Below, one piece after another: positions 1 to 7,727 of a DNA stretch of 10,590 bases (positions are counted from its first letter, which is position 1; each line of letters begins with the position of its first letter). Source of the DNA: Syntrophobacteria bacterium (GTDB lineage Bacteria; Desulfobacterota; Syntrophobacteria; JARFUL01); contig JARFUL010000147.1 in assembly GCA_029289015.1 (NCBI GenBank), positions 1 to 10,590 of the forward strand, given 5' to 3'. The notes under the pieces are model-generated. The model was not told the DNA's origin and did no database searches. It was given only the letters and a program-made list of their open reading frames with translations. Position numbers and translations under genes: made by a program.

Positions 1-2615
1 TGGTGGAGCTCGTCCAGGATGTCCAGGGTGGGGAGCTTTCTGAAGAGGCCGGGGTCCGCGTACCCGCTCAACACGCCATAGTCGAACTTCTTTATGTTGA
101 ACCCCACCACCAGGTCGAGCTCCTTTAGCCTGGCCACCAGACTGGAAACATCCTCCTCGTAGAAGACCTCCGGCTCGAACCCCTCTTCCAGGAGCACCGC
201 GACGGAAAGACCCATGAGATGGGGCTTGTTCCAGCCCCCCACCTCCTCCGCGAGCCTCTGGGTCTCCAGGTCGAAATACCCTATCCGCGCGGCCGCGCGC
301 TCCTCTTTGGGCTTGGCGTAGGGCTCTGGCACCGTGCGGGGCTCTTCCCCGAGGCCAAGGGGCTTTTCCCCCAGAAGATAGCGGAGGGTCAAAACCGCCG
401 CGTCCTTGTCCAGGGGCTTGTTCCCGGAGCCGCACTTGGGGGACTGGATGCACGAGGGGCACCCCTCCTCGCAATCGCAGGACTCGAGGAGATCAAGGGT
501 CCTCTTCAGGAGCTCCTCAATGACGGAGAACCCCCTCGCGGCCAGCCCCACCCCGCCGGGGTAGCCGTCGTAGATGAAGACCGCGGGCCTCTTTACCTGG
601 GGGTGGAGCGCGTGGGCTATGCCGCCCACGTCGTTGCGGTCGCAGAGCGCGAAGAGGGGGAAGAGAGAGATGGCCGCGTGCTCGAGCGCATGGATCCCGC
701 CCATGAAGTGGCCCCCTGAGCGCGCGACCTCCCTTGCGACCTCGGGCTCCATCTCCATCCAGAGCCCCACCGTCTCGAACACGAGGGGCCCAAGGTTTAG
801 CGGGGCCGAATCCAGGAGCTCGCCCGTGAAGAGCTTGCGCTTCTCGTAGCCCACCACCCTCTCCGTCACCTTGAGCCTGCCGAGCCGCGCGACAAAGGAT
901 TTCACCGGTTTTCCAGAGATGACCTCGAGGATCTCGGTCTCCTTCTCGCTGAGGGCCCTCGTGTAGTAGTTGACATCCCTCTGCACCAGGTGCACGTCCC
1001 TCTGGGCCACGTCGAGGCTCTTCACCAGGTACTGCTTTCCCCGGTGGAGGTAGAGAGCCCCCTCGTGGCACTCCTTGAAGACCCGGATGCCGTCGGACCG
1101 GCCCATGACCACCGGACCCTTCTTCGTCTCTTGGATCAGGGTGTAGGACTCGCCGATGGATCTCAGGTTCACCAGCCGCTGGGGCCTCTTCCGGGCCGAG
1201 AGCCAGAGCGCCTCGTCGTGGGCCTTTAAGAGCAGATTCTCCGTTTCAAGCTCGCTGAGAGCCTTCCTGTAGGCGGGAGAGTCGGGCAACTCTTCGTCCG
1301 TCTCTTTCAGGGGGAGCTCGCTGGCCGCGCAGGGGAGGTGCGCCTTGAGCACCTCGGTGTTCTCCGGGTCGAGGACCGCGGCCTCGAACCCCCGGCTCAG
1401 TATCTCCTCGGGGTGCTTCAAAAAGTACTGGTCCAGCGCGTCGGGCTGCGCGATAAGAACGATCGCGGCCTCCCTGCCCGCGCGGCCCACCCGGCCTCCC
1501 CGCTGCCAGGTGTTGATGATGGTGCCCGGGTAGCCCACCAGGATGCACACGTCCAGGGAGCCGATGTCCATGCCCATCTCCAGCGCGGAGGTGGAGATGA
1601 CCCCGGCCATCTTCCCGCTCGCAAGCCCCTTCTCAATGGCCCTTCGCTCCTCGGGGAGGAACCCTGCCCTGTAGGAGCTCACCTTTTTCGTCAGGGACGG
1701 GGCCATCTGGGACACGGTCATATACATGATCTCCGTGGCCCTTCTCGACCGGGTGAACGCGATGGTCCTCAGCCCCCTTTTGGCCGCGGCCACGAAGAGC
1801 CTGGCCGCGGCCGTGGTCGCGGAGGTGTAGGGCTCCACGAACGCGATGTTTCTCCTCGCCCCGGGAGCGCCGGACTCGGTTATCACCCTGAAGGGTCTTC
1901 CCACCAGGGACTGGGCGAGCTCGCCGGGGTTGGCCACCGTCGCGGAGAGTAGAATATACTGGGGGCTCGCGCCGTAGTGCGCGAGGACCCTTTCGAGCCT
2001 CTTGAGCACCAGGGCCATGTGGCTGCCGAAGATGCCCCGGTATGCGTGGACCTCGTCTATCACCACCAGCTTGAGGTCCCTGAAGAAATCCTCCCAGAGG
2101 TGGTGGTAGGGGAGAAACGAGAAGTGGAGCATGTCCGGGTTGGTGATGATCACCCTGGGGGGCGCGTGGCGGATCTTCTTGCGCTTGTAGTCCGAGGTGT
2201 CGCCGTCGTAGACCGCTCCGCTGATGAGGGGCGCCTGGTCCTGGCCCCTGAGAAGGCCCAGCGCGTCGAGCTGGTCCCTCTCCAGCGCCTTCAGCGGAAA
2301 TATGTAGAGCCCCCTCGCGCCCGGGTCTTTGAGGGTCATCTCGAGAAGCGAGAGGTTGTAGATCAGGGTCTTGCCGCTGGCAGTTGGGGTGGCCACCATC
2401 ACGTCTTCGCCCCGGGTGGTGAATCTCAGGGCCTCGGCCTGGTGGGAGTAGAGCCTCTCTATGCCGAGACCCCGAAGCGCGTCAAGGGAAGGGCCGCTGA
2501 GGCCCGCGTGATCGGCCGCGAACCGGACGGGCCGGCTCGGCTCCTCGAGCAGGGCCTTTAGCTCTGCCCCGTGGTCCGGGCCCAGACCCTTGAGAAAGCT
2601 GAGGTACGACCTCAT
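1..2615 (-). CDS. MrfA/YprA-type DEAH helicase fused to a DEDD exonuclease domain (3' end outside window)
   Basis: Superfamily 2 ATP-dependent DNA helicase; 871 codons are visible and the C-terminus lies beyond base 1. Visible motifs: Walker A TPTASGKT (residues 76-83), DEVH box (187-190), SAT (224-226), motif V EMGMDIG (346-352) and motif VI QRGGRVGRAGR (371-381). A DUF1998-like C-terminal part follows, with DGYPGGVG (683-690) and a CxCxxxCxxC zinc cluster (713-722, plus C728). After a short linker comes a second domain with an Exo I motif FDLE (781-784) and an Exo II-like NIKKFD (840-845), typical of YprB/MrfB RNase H-fold 3'-5' exonucleases. In Bacillus subtilis MrfA and MrfB are separate proteins that repair mitomycin C damage; here they appear to be one chain, so a DNA-damage repair role is inferred. 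The ATG overlaps the upstream gene's stop (ATGA), implying translational coupling. No frameshift is seen. Confidence 0.9.
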   Translation of the reverse strand, partial: MRSYLSFLKGLGPDHGAELKALLEEPSRPVRFAADHAGLSGPSLDALRGLGIERLYSHQAEALRFTTRGEDVMVATPTASGKTLIYNLSLLEMTLKDPGARGLYIFPLKALERDQLDALGLLRGQDQAPLISGAVYDGDTSDYKRKKIRHAPPRVIITNPDMLHFSFLPYHHLWEDFFRDLKLVVIDEVHAYRGIFGSHMALVLKRLERVLAHYGASPQYILLSATVANPGELAQSLVGRPFRVITESGAPGARRNIAFVEPYTSATTAAARLFVAAAKRGLRTIAFTRSRRATEIMYMTVSQMAPSLTKKVSSYRAGFLPEERRAIEKGLASGKMAGVISTSALEMGMDIGSLDVCILVGYPGTIINTWQRGGRVGRAGREAAIVLIAQPDALDQYFLKHPEEILSRGFEAAVLDPENTEVLKAHLPCAASELPLKETDEELPDSPAYRKALSELETENLLLKAHDEALWLSARKRPQRLVNLRSIGESYTLIQETKKGPVVMGRSDGIRVFKECHEGALYLHRGKQYLVKSLDVAQRDVHLVQRDVNYYTRALSEKETEILEVISGKPVKSFVARLGRLKVTERVVGYEKRKLFTGELLDSAPLNLGPLVFETVGLWMEMEPEVAREVARSGGHFMGGIHALEHAAISLFPLFALCDRNDVGGIAHALHPQVKRPAVFIYDGYPGGVGLAARGFSVIEELLKRTLDLLESCDCEEGCPSCIQSPKCGSGNKPLDKDAAVLTLRYLLGEKPLGLGEEPRTVPEPYAKPKEERAAARIGYFDLETQRLAEEVGGWNKPHLMGLSVAVLLEEGFEPEVFYEEDVSSLVARLKELDLVVGFNIKKFDYGVLSGYADPGLFRKLPTLDILDELH

Positions 2616-3157
2616 GCCTCTTCAGCCCGGCACCCGGGGCAAACGGGCTTGGCGTCCATCAGTTCGGCCCGGGGCTCCATCACCCCCTCGCCGCAGACCG
2701 AGCAGAAGATCGTGGGGAATATCCGGGCCCTGGGCGGAGGGGCCACACTCCTGTGCTCCACCTTGAGGAGCTCCCCGTCGTCCCTTTCGGTAAGCACCTC
2801 GATGAACCCCTCGCGGTCCACGGTGCCGTCCTCTTTTGTGGGCTTGAGCCCATCGCCGGTGAACACCACCCGGACCGCCCTCCCCGACGGCCTCACCGCA
2901 AGGGTGAGCACCTGCTTGCCGTAGTCCTTGAGAAAGAGGTTGCCCTTGCCCATGGTGCAGCCGGTGAGGAGCTGGACCGCGTCCAGCGCGCACGAGTCGT
3001 TCTCAAAGATGCAGAAGATCTCCTCGTCCTTGGCCCTGGGCTCGCCCAGGGCTTCCATCGCGGCCTTTGCCAGCCTTACGCCTATCAAAAGCCCGGGGCA
3101 GAGGTGCCCGTGGAACGCGACCACGGCATCCATCGTCTCCTGGTCTATCTGACCCAT
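2612..3157 (-). CDS. FmdE-family (formylmethanofuran dehydrogenase subunit E-like) zinc-ribbon protein
   Basis: A 181-residue protein. The N-terminal FmdE domain shows HGHLCPG (residues 16-22), NDSC (C56) and TGCTMGKGN (C67), the metal-binding cysteine/histidine set of the family. The C-terminus is a zinc ribbon, CxxC (152-155) and CxxC (173-176). The family is named after a methanogen formylmethanofuran dehydrogenase subunit, but bacterial stand-alone members have no settled function; a link to molybdenum/tungsten enzymes is only a guess. Start choice: the ATG at 3157 has AAGGAG eight bases upstream. The in-frame ATG at 3190 lies inside the predicted -10 box and a TTG at 3214 overlaps the -35, so both are unlikely to be translated. 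It is the first gene of an operon with the helicase, overlapping it by ATGA. Confidence 0.88.
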   Translation of the reverse strand: MGQIDQETMDAVVAFHGHLCPGLLIGVRLAKAAMEALGEPRAKDEEIFCIFENDSCALDAVQLLTGCTMGKGNLFLKDYGKQVLTLAVRPSGRAVRVVFTGDGLKPTKEDGTVDREGFIEVLTERDDGELLKVEHRSVAPPPRARIFPTIFCSVCGEGVMEPRAELMDAKPVCPGCRAEEA

Positions 3158-3185
3158 CTCCTTGACTCCTTCGCGGTTTTTCTTC

Positions 3186-3214
3186 ACCATAGCCCAAGGG
3201 GTTTTAGCGGTCAA
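3186..3214 (-). promoter_or_regulatory. Predicted sigma70 promoter of the fmdE-like/helicase operon
   Basis: On the minus strand, TTGACC (3214-3209) and TATGGT (3191-3186) are separated by 17 bases, a good match to -35/-10 consensus. It lies directly upstream of the AAGGAG and ATG at 3157 and gives a leader of roughly 20-25 bases. It supports the downstream start for the FmdE-like gene. Confidence 0.5.
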
Positions 3215-3236
3215 GACGCGGCCCGGGGGCCTTTAA

Positions 3237-3821
3237 ATGAAAATAAAATCAGCCGAGTTCATAACATCTGCGGTGAAGCCCTCCGGGTGGCCCGCGCACC
3301 ACTTCCCGGAGGTCGCGTTCGCGGGCCGCTCCAATGTGGGCAAGTCGTCGCTCATCAACCGGCTGGTGAACCGCAAGAAGCTGGCCAAGATCTCGGGCAC
3401 GCCCGGCCGCACCCGCACCATAAACTTCTTTCTCATCAACGAGAAAATCTGCTTCGTGGACCTCCCCGGCTACGGCTACGCGAAGGTCTCCAAGGCGGAG
3501 CGGGCCAAGTGGGGCCGCATGATAGAGACCTACCTCACCGAAAGGGCCAACCTCAAGGGGTTCATACTCATAATCGATTCCCGCCACGATCTCAGCCCCC
3601 TTGACGGGCAGATGGCCCATTTTCTCCATCACTACCAGATACCCTACCTCACCGTGGCCACAAAGGCGGACAAGCTCAAAAAGACCAGGCTTTCAAGGCA
3701 GATAGCCCGGCTAGCCGAAGAGATGGCCAGGGAGCGCGGGGAGGTGGTCCCATTCTCCGCGCTCACCGGAATGGGCGCGGCTGAGGTCTGGCGGTGGATA
3801 TCAGAGGTCGCGGGCTTATAG
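3237..3821 (+). CDS. engB: Ribosome biogenesis GTP-binding protein EngB/YihA/YsxC
   Basis: A 194-residue TrmE-Era-EngA-EngB-Septin-like GTPase of usual family length. All nucleotide-binding motifs are present: G1 GRSNVGKS (residues 30-37), G2 GTPGRT (54-59), G3 DLPG (75-78), G4 TKAD (142-145) and G5 SAL (174-176). EngB acts in the cytoplasm in late assembly of the large ribosomal subunit and is essential in many bacteria. The ATG at 3237 gives the canonical N-terminus, with about 25 residues before the P-loop. No strong Shine-Dalgarno precedes it. It is transcribed divergently from the FmdE-like operon; the 79-base gap must hold promoters for both directions. A weak plus-strand TTGACT at 3162-3167 with CACCAT 17 bases later is the only candidate seen. 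It is monocistronic or shares a transcript with the kinase gene 107 bases downstream. Confidence 0.97.
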   Translation: MKIKSAEFITSAVKPSGWPAHHFPEVAFAGRSNVGKSSLINRLVNRKKLAKISGTPGRTRTINFFLINEKICFVDLPGYGYAKVSKAERAKWGRMIETYLTERANLKGFILIIDSRHDLSPLDGQMAHFLHHYQIPYLTVATKADKLKKTRLSRQIARLAEEMARERGEVVPFSALTGMGAAEVWRWISEVAGL

Positions 3822-3842
3822 GGGCCCCGGGGAACTTTGGCC

Positions 3843-3872
3843 TTGCCTCTTGGGTCTTTCGCCGGTTAAAAT
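3843..3872 (+). promoter_or_regulatory. Possible sigma70 promoter upstream of the histidine kinase
   Basis: TTGCCT (3843-3848) and TAAAAT (3867-3872) are separated by 18 bases. They sit in an AT-rich patch between engB and the kinase gene and would leave a leader of about 50 bases. There is a second AT-rich run, TAATATAAAT, just downstream. Prediction by eye only. Confidence 0.35.
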
Positions 3873-3928
3873 TGTTAATATAAATGGAAAATAGGAACTT
3901 TGCCGTCCCCTTTTCCCCCGTTTGAGGG

Positions 3929-5272
3929 ATGATTAACTTCGAAAAAATCATTGAGCGGGTCCAGGAGAAACTCAAGGACTACGAGGTCTACAAGTTCGAC
4001 CGCACCAAGGACAACGCTCTCAAGTCATTCTTCGACCTGGCCCAGGAGTACGCCACCCTGGAGGACATCTGCCAGGTCGCGTCCGCGGTGATAAGGGAAT
4101 TCTTCTCCTTTAAGAGCCGCATCTACATAAGGAGCGAAGACCCCGGCAAGTTCGGTCTCGTGTGCAACAGCGACGAAGGGTTGGTGGAGAGCGGCGCGGG
4201 CCCGGTGGCCGAATACCTCACCGGCATGGCGGAGGAGTTCACCAGGGACCAATCGAGGTTCTACCCCATCCGGGGCAACGTGCTCAAGCTGGAAAAGCTC
4301 CCCTTCCCCGCGGCGGACGAGGTGCTGGGCTTTCTCGAGATCTACCCCGCCCACGACCTCTCCGAGGAGGACAGGTTCTACCTCCAGAAGTACGCCAACC
4401 GGTTGGGGTTCTCTCTGCACAACACCATGCTCGGGCTCAAGAACGTAAAGCATATAGCGTTCATAAACAGCCTCGTCGTCGACGTGGAGCACAACGTCAT
4501 CCAGCCCAACATCTTCTTCAAGGTCTACCTCAAGAGGTTCAAGATGCACATCAACAAGAACGAGGAGGTGAAGCGCCACCTCGAAGAACTTCTGAAAAAG
4601 AGGGAGGAGATATCCAGGCAGGAGGGTCTCCTGGTGATGGACGAGCTGGAGGAGATAAACCACGCGCTCATGGAGGAGTTCAACAACATAGAGAAGCACT
4701 ACATCAACACGTCCCTCTTCATGGAGTCGCTCTTCAGGAGGGACCACTTTGAGAAGGGCCAGTTCGTCCTGAAGAAGCGCAAGTGCAACTTCAACCGCGA
4801 GGTGGTCCAGCCCCAGCTGGAGAGGTACAGGGCAAGGTTCAAGGCCAGGGGCATAGAGGTGAACACGGAGTACTCGGGGGTCCCGGATGAGGACATAACC
4901 GCGTTCCTGGACGTGGGGCTCATCTCCCAGGTCTTTGCCAACCTCTTCTCCAACGCGATGAAGTATACCCAGGAGGTGAACTCCCAGAAGTATGTCTCCT
5001 ACGGCTTCAACCTGGAGAAGGGGTTCTTCAGCCCCATGAGCGACGGCATCAAGTTCAACGTCTTCACCACAGGACCCAACCTGTCCCCCAAAGAGGCCCA
5101 GAAGCTATACGAGGAGGAGTTCAGGGGCGCGAACGCGAGGGGGGAGATGGGCACCGGCCACGGGCTCAACTTTGTCCGGGAGGTGATTACCATCCACGGC
5201 GGGGTCGTGGGGTACGAGCCCACTGAGATGGGGAACAACTTCTACTTCGTCCTGCCGCTGGAGAAGGATTGA
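3929..5272 (+). CDS. Soluble GAF-domain sensor histidine kinase (orphan)
   Basis: A 447-residue cytoplasmic kinase with no signal peptide or transmembrane segment. Residues about 35-165 resemble a GAF sensory domain. The dimerisation/phosphoacceptor region follows, with a candidate H-box EHNVIQP (H188, proline at +5 as in HExxxP). A long charged helical stretch (about 200-285) separates the first helix from the rest and is longer than in ordinary HisKA hairpins. The HATPase_c domain shows an N-box with N338 and N342 (FANLFSNAMKYT), a degenerate G1 (TTGPNLSP, aspartate missing), G2 GTGHGL (408-413) and a terminal FYFVLPL strand. Autophosphorylation and transfer to an unlinked response regulator are inferred; no regulator gene is adjacent. 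The ATG at 3929 is only one base or less from GAGGG, too close for an ideal ribosome site, so the exact start is not certain. Confidence 0.85.
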   Translation: MINFEKIIERVQEKLKDYEVYKFDRTKDNALKSFFDLAQEYATLEDICQVASAVIREFFSFKSRIYIRSEDPGKFGLVCNSDEGLVESGAGPVAEYLTGMAEEFTRDQSRFYPIRGNVLKLEKLPFPAADEVLGFLEIYPAHDLSEEDRFYLQKYANRLGFSLHNTMLGLKNVKHIAFINSLVVDVEHNVIQPNIFFKVYLKRFKMHINKNEEVKRHLEELLKKREEISRQEGLLVMDELEEINHALMEEFNNIEKHYINTSLFMESLFRRDHFEKGQFVLKKRKCNFNREVVQPQLERYRARFKARGIEVNTEYSGVPDEDITAFLDVGLISQVFANLFSNAMKYTQEVNSQKYVSYGFNLEKGFFSPMSDGIKFNVFTTGPNLSPKEAQKLYEEEFRGANARGEMGTGHGLNFVREVITIHGGVVGYEPTEMGNNFYFVLPLEKD

Positions 5273-5386
5273 TTCCGCTCCTGGCGCGGCAAACACGTCA
5301 TTTTTCTAAATCATAGCCGCTCAAAGAGCTTCGGGATATTTCCGTAATTATTTAATGGTTTTTTTAATTTATTGCGGACACGAGAC
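5273..5386. other. AT-rich intergenic leader before the phosphoesterase gene
   Basis: This 114-base gap starts GC-rich and becomes strongly AT-rich with a T7 tract near 5360. A small inverted repeat, GCTC-AAA-GAGC (5319-5329), has no T-run after it, so it is not a convincing terminator. A promoter for the next gene is likely here, but no clear -35/-10 pair stands out. Confidence 0.4.
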
Positions 5387-6991
5387 ATGGACAATAACGG
5401 GGAATCTAAACCTAAGGATGAGAGAGAAGACCTTCCGAAAATAGATGCTCTTTGCCTCTTCTTGGCGATTGTTTTTTCAGGATTTACCGTAGCCTACCTG
5501 TCAGTAATAACCAAAAGCCAAATTGACAATACTATTATTCCCCTGATTTTAATTCTGATCGCATCGATTATTATCGTCGGAGGAAAGGGAGCGGGGAGAA
5601 TATTCAGCGCCAATCCAAGGTTCTCAAACTTTTATACCTCTATATTCATTATATTTTTGTGCCTTTCAATACTTCTCACCACATTGGGCCTAACCTCATG
5701 TAGCTCGTCTTCCGGAACAACCGAAGCTTCCCCGCAAAAAAGAGCGGCTGGCCCCCCCGGCATCCTCAAGAACGTTGCTGGGCCCGAAAACCCCGAGGAT
5801 TACAGCTTCGTAGTCTTTGGCGACACCCGGACGGTCCTCTTTCTTGCCAAGGAAAAGAATAATAAAAAAGAGATCATGGAAGAGATAAGAAGGCGTTATA
5901 AGGAGAAAGAAGCCAAGCTGACGCCTGACGACGGCAACAACCTTGAATCATTCATAATAAATAAAGATAATCTAAGGGTCATATATAGAAAAGACAAGAT
6001 GCAAAAAAGGTCGGAGTGGCCCCTTGAGATAAAAAGAGACGGCAAGAAAATCTATGATGGCGAGGCTCAAAACAAGATATACGCAAAAGTAATCGAGCTG
6101 TTGGGTGCCGCGCGCGCTGACGGCCGTGCCGACCTGGCCATCCACACTGGAGACCTGGTCCTTTGGTCCGGCCGCAAGGGAGAGGCCTACTGGGACGACT
6201 TCAATAGAAGGTTCTATGAAAAATTGAAGAAGAGGTGTTTCTCGGATAGGTTTTACCCGGTTGTCGGCAACCACGAGAACTGGGTGCACGAAGATGATGA
6301 AGACTACAACGACAAGACCAGGATGTTCTATAAGTATTTCAAGCACATTAAAACAGGTTCAGGGCACGATTACGCATTTGAATACGGGAGCGGCTACTTC
6401 ATATTTCTCTGCACGGGAACCTATGCCGAGCGGACCGGGGCTTCGATATGGGAGTGTGAGGCCAGGCCCTATTTCCAGCAGGTCGGGTGGCTCAATGAAG
6501 TATTGGAAGAGGTCAAAAACAAAGAAGATATAAAACACCTCTTTGTCACGTATCATAAGCCTTCGTACACTCTTTCAGAGCACCCGCCGCTCCACAGCCG
6601 CTACGATATCTCGGGCCTGCTCTCCAAGTTCAAAAGAGAGATGAAGAGGAGCCGCGCTAGAGAGATCAGCGTCCTGGTATTCAACGGCCACAACCATACA
6701 ACCGAGGTGTTCAAAAAAGAGGGCATCAGGTTCTTCGTGCTCGGCGGCGGCGGGGCCCCCCAGGACTTTAGCAGAAAAAAATGGCGGGATCAGCCAAAGG
6801 AGCTGTACTGGAAAAACGGCAGAGAGGAGAGATACACCTTTTTGCAGGTCGGGGTCATGAATGATAGGGTGGAATTCACGATGCATGAATTCCATCCTGC
6901 GGGAGAGGGAAGATTCAAATATATTAAAAGGACCCTTCGTGAGGTGCAGATCGGGGCCAAAAAGACCGCGGGCCTAAGGAGGGCCGCGTAG
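5387..6991 (+). CDS. Membrane-anchored calcineurin-like metallophosphoesterase
   Basis: A 534-residue protein. The N-terminus has three hydrophobic segments (about residues 21-42, 49-66 and 84-102) followed by LTSC (102-105) and a serine-rich linker. The catalytic domain then shows the dimetal signature: GDTR (D146, replacing the usual GDxH), GDLV (D256), GNHE (N295, H296), the histidine of TYHKP (H390) and GHNH (H435, H437). The order fits purple-acid-phosphatase/calcineurin-like phosphoesterases; the substrate is unknown. An insertion of about 100 charged residues separates the first two motifs. The catalytic domain should face the periplasm if all three segments span the membrane with the N-terminus inside. 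The ATG at 5387 is preferred over an in-frame TTG at 5372; neither has a clear Shine-Dalgarno. The gene is more AT-rich than its neighbours, especially its first half, hinting at separate origin. Confidence 0.85.
   Translation: MDNNGESKPKDEREDLPKIDALCLFLAIVFSGFTVAYLSVITKSQIDNTIIPLILILIASIIIVGGKGAGRIFSANPRFSNFYTSIFIIFLCLSILLTTLGLTSCSSSSGTTEASPQKRAAGPPGILKNVAGPENPEDYSFVVFGDTRTVLFLAKEKNNKKEIMEEIRRRYKEKEAKLTPDDGNNLESFIINKDNLRVIYRKDKMQKRSEWPLEIKRDGKKIYDGEAQNKIYAKVIELLGAARADGRADLAIHTGDLVLWSGRKGEAYWDDFNRRFYEKLKKRCFSDRFYPVVGNHENWVHEDDEDYNDKTRMFYKYFKHIKTGSGHDYAFEYGSGYFIFLCTGTYAERTGASIWECEARPYFQQVGWLNEVLEEVKNKEDIKHLFVTYHKPSYTLSEHPPLHSRYDISGLLSKFKREMKRSRAREISVLVFNGHNHTTEVFKKEGIRFFVLGGGGAPQDFSRKKWRDQPKELYWKNGREERYTFLQVGVMNDRVEFTMHEFHPAGEGRFKYIKRTLREVQIGAKKTAGLRRAA
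6866..6898. repeat. 12-bp inverted repeat inside the phosphoesterase gene
   Basis: AGGGTGGAATTC (6866-6877) and GAATTCCATCCT (6887-6898) pair over 12 bases with one G-T wobble around a 9-base loop. The repeat lies about 95 bases before the stop codon. Part of it follows from the encoded EF...HEF repetition. No T-run follows, so it is not a standard terminator. Confidence 0.7.
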
Positions 6992-7047
6992 CCCTAAAAG
7001 AGAGCATATATTGAGCCTTTGTCTACTTTAGCGAACATCAGGGCCTA

Positions 7048-7716
7048 ATGGACGATCTTAGACGAAATTCCACCCGCATGAAACGGGCCCTGCTCCTCTT
7101 CTTTGCGCTGCTGCTCATCTCATCGTGCGCCGCGCGCCCAAGTTTCACCAAAGAGGAGCTCGAGGCCAGAAGCCGGCCCGCGGCCGACCCGAACCTCGCC
7201 CGCCTGGTGGATATAACCCTGAAGCACGGCTACGACCTCAGGGACCACATCGTGCCCCGGACCCGTTATCTAATGCTGGAGCGCTCCCTGGGGGAGAAGA
7301 TAGACCGGCGCTACTTTGAGGTGGAGTTCCAGGACGGCCTTCCCAGCTCTGTCTTCTTTCTTCTGAACGTGGGGTCAGGGGAGGCCACCAGGCTCGAGGA
7401 GTATCCCAAGAGGTCCAGGGAGAAGGTCCGGGAGTTCATGGCCGAGGAGGAGGCCCGGGGCGGGGTGGCCGCGTCCCTCAAGGTGGCCAAGACCCTCATG
7501 GTCAAGGACGCGTTCGCCCAAAAGAACGGCGCACTCATGTTCAGCCGGGGGGTGGTGCGTCTCGAACGCACGGACATCTTCGGGGCCGCGCACGAAAAGG
7601 GGACGCTCTACCGCTACTTCGGCCAGAGGGACATACCCGTGGCCGCGAGTGATATTGCGGCCGCGGACAAGGAGTTCGACGCAGAGGTAAGGAGGTTTCT
7701 TGAGGCCTACGACTGA
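7048..7716 (+). CDS. Putative lipoprotein of unknown function
   Basis: A 222-residue protein with a type II signal peptide: basic n-region, hydrophobic stretch ALLLFFALLL and lipobox ISSC with the lipidated cysteine at residue 27. It is therefore probably anchored to the inner or outer membrane. The mature part (about 195 residues) is soluble, charged and without cysteines; I recognise no family. The ATG at 7048 has AGGG a few bases upstream. The in-frame ATG at 7078 would give a shorter and equally good signal peptide but has no visible ribosome site. The stop is 11 bases before the next gene's ATG, so the two are probably co-transcribed. Confidence 0.75.
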   Translation: MDDLRRNSTRMKRALLLFFALLLISSCAARPSFTKEELEARSRPAADPNLARLVDITLKHGYDLRDHIVPRTRYLMLERSLGEKIDRRYFEVEFQDGLPSSVFFLLNVGSGEATRLEEYPKRSREKVREFMAEEEARGGVAASLKVAKTLMVKDAFAQKNGALMFSRGVVRLERTDIFGAAHEKGTLYRYFGQRDIPVAASDIAAADKEFDAEVRRFLEAYD

Positions 7717-7721
7717 GGAGG
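7716..7721 (+). promoter_or_regulatory. Perfect Shine-Dalgarno setting the start of the YkgJ-family gene
   Basis: AGGAGG, beginning in the last base of the lipoprotein stop codon, is six bases upstream of the ATG at 7728. This is the best ribosome-binding site in the neighbourhood. If TGA at 7788 were a plain stop it would serve only a 20-codon peptide, whereas the TTG at 7824 lacks a comparable site of its own. Confidence 0.75.
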
Positions 7722-7727
7722 GCCGTT

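Noticed and set aside
219..2561. Several long plus-strand open frames opposite the helicase
   Set aside because: The minus strand encodes a continuous helicase with all motifs in order. The plus-strand frames are GC-rich shadows without recognisable domains.
5319..5329. GCTC-AAA-GAGC hairpin as terminator for the kinase gene
   Set aside because: The stem is only 4 bp and no T-run follows directly.
5486..5701. LTSC as a true lipoprotein signal for the phosphoesterase
   Set aside because: The cysteine is at residue 105, after three hydrophobic segments, so signal peptidase II processing is unlikely unless an unseen internal start is used.
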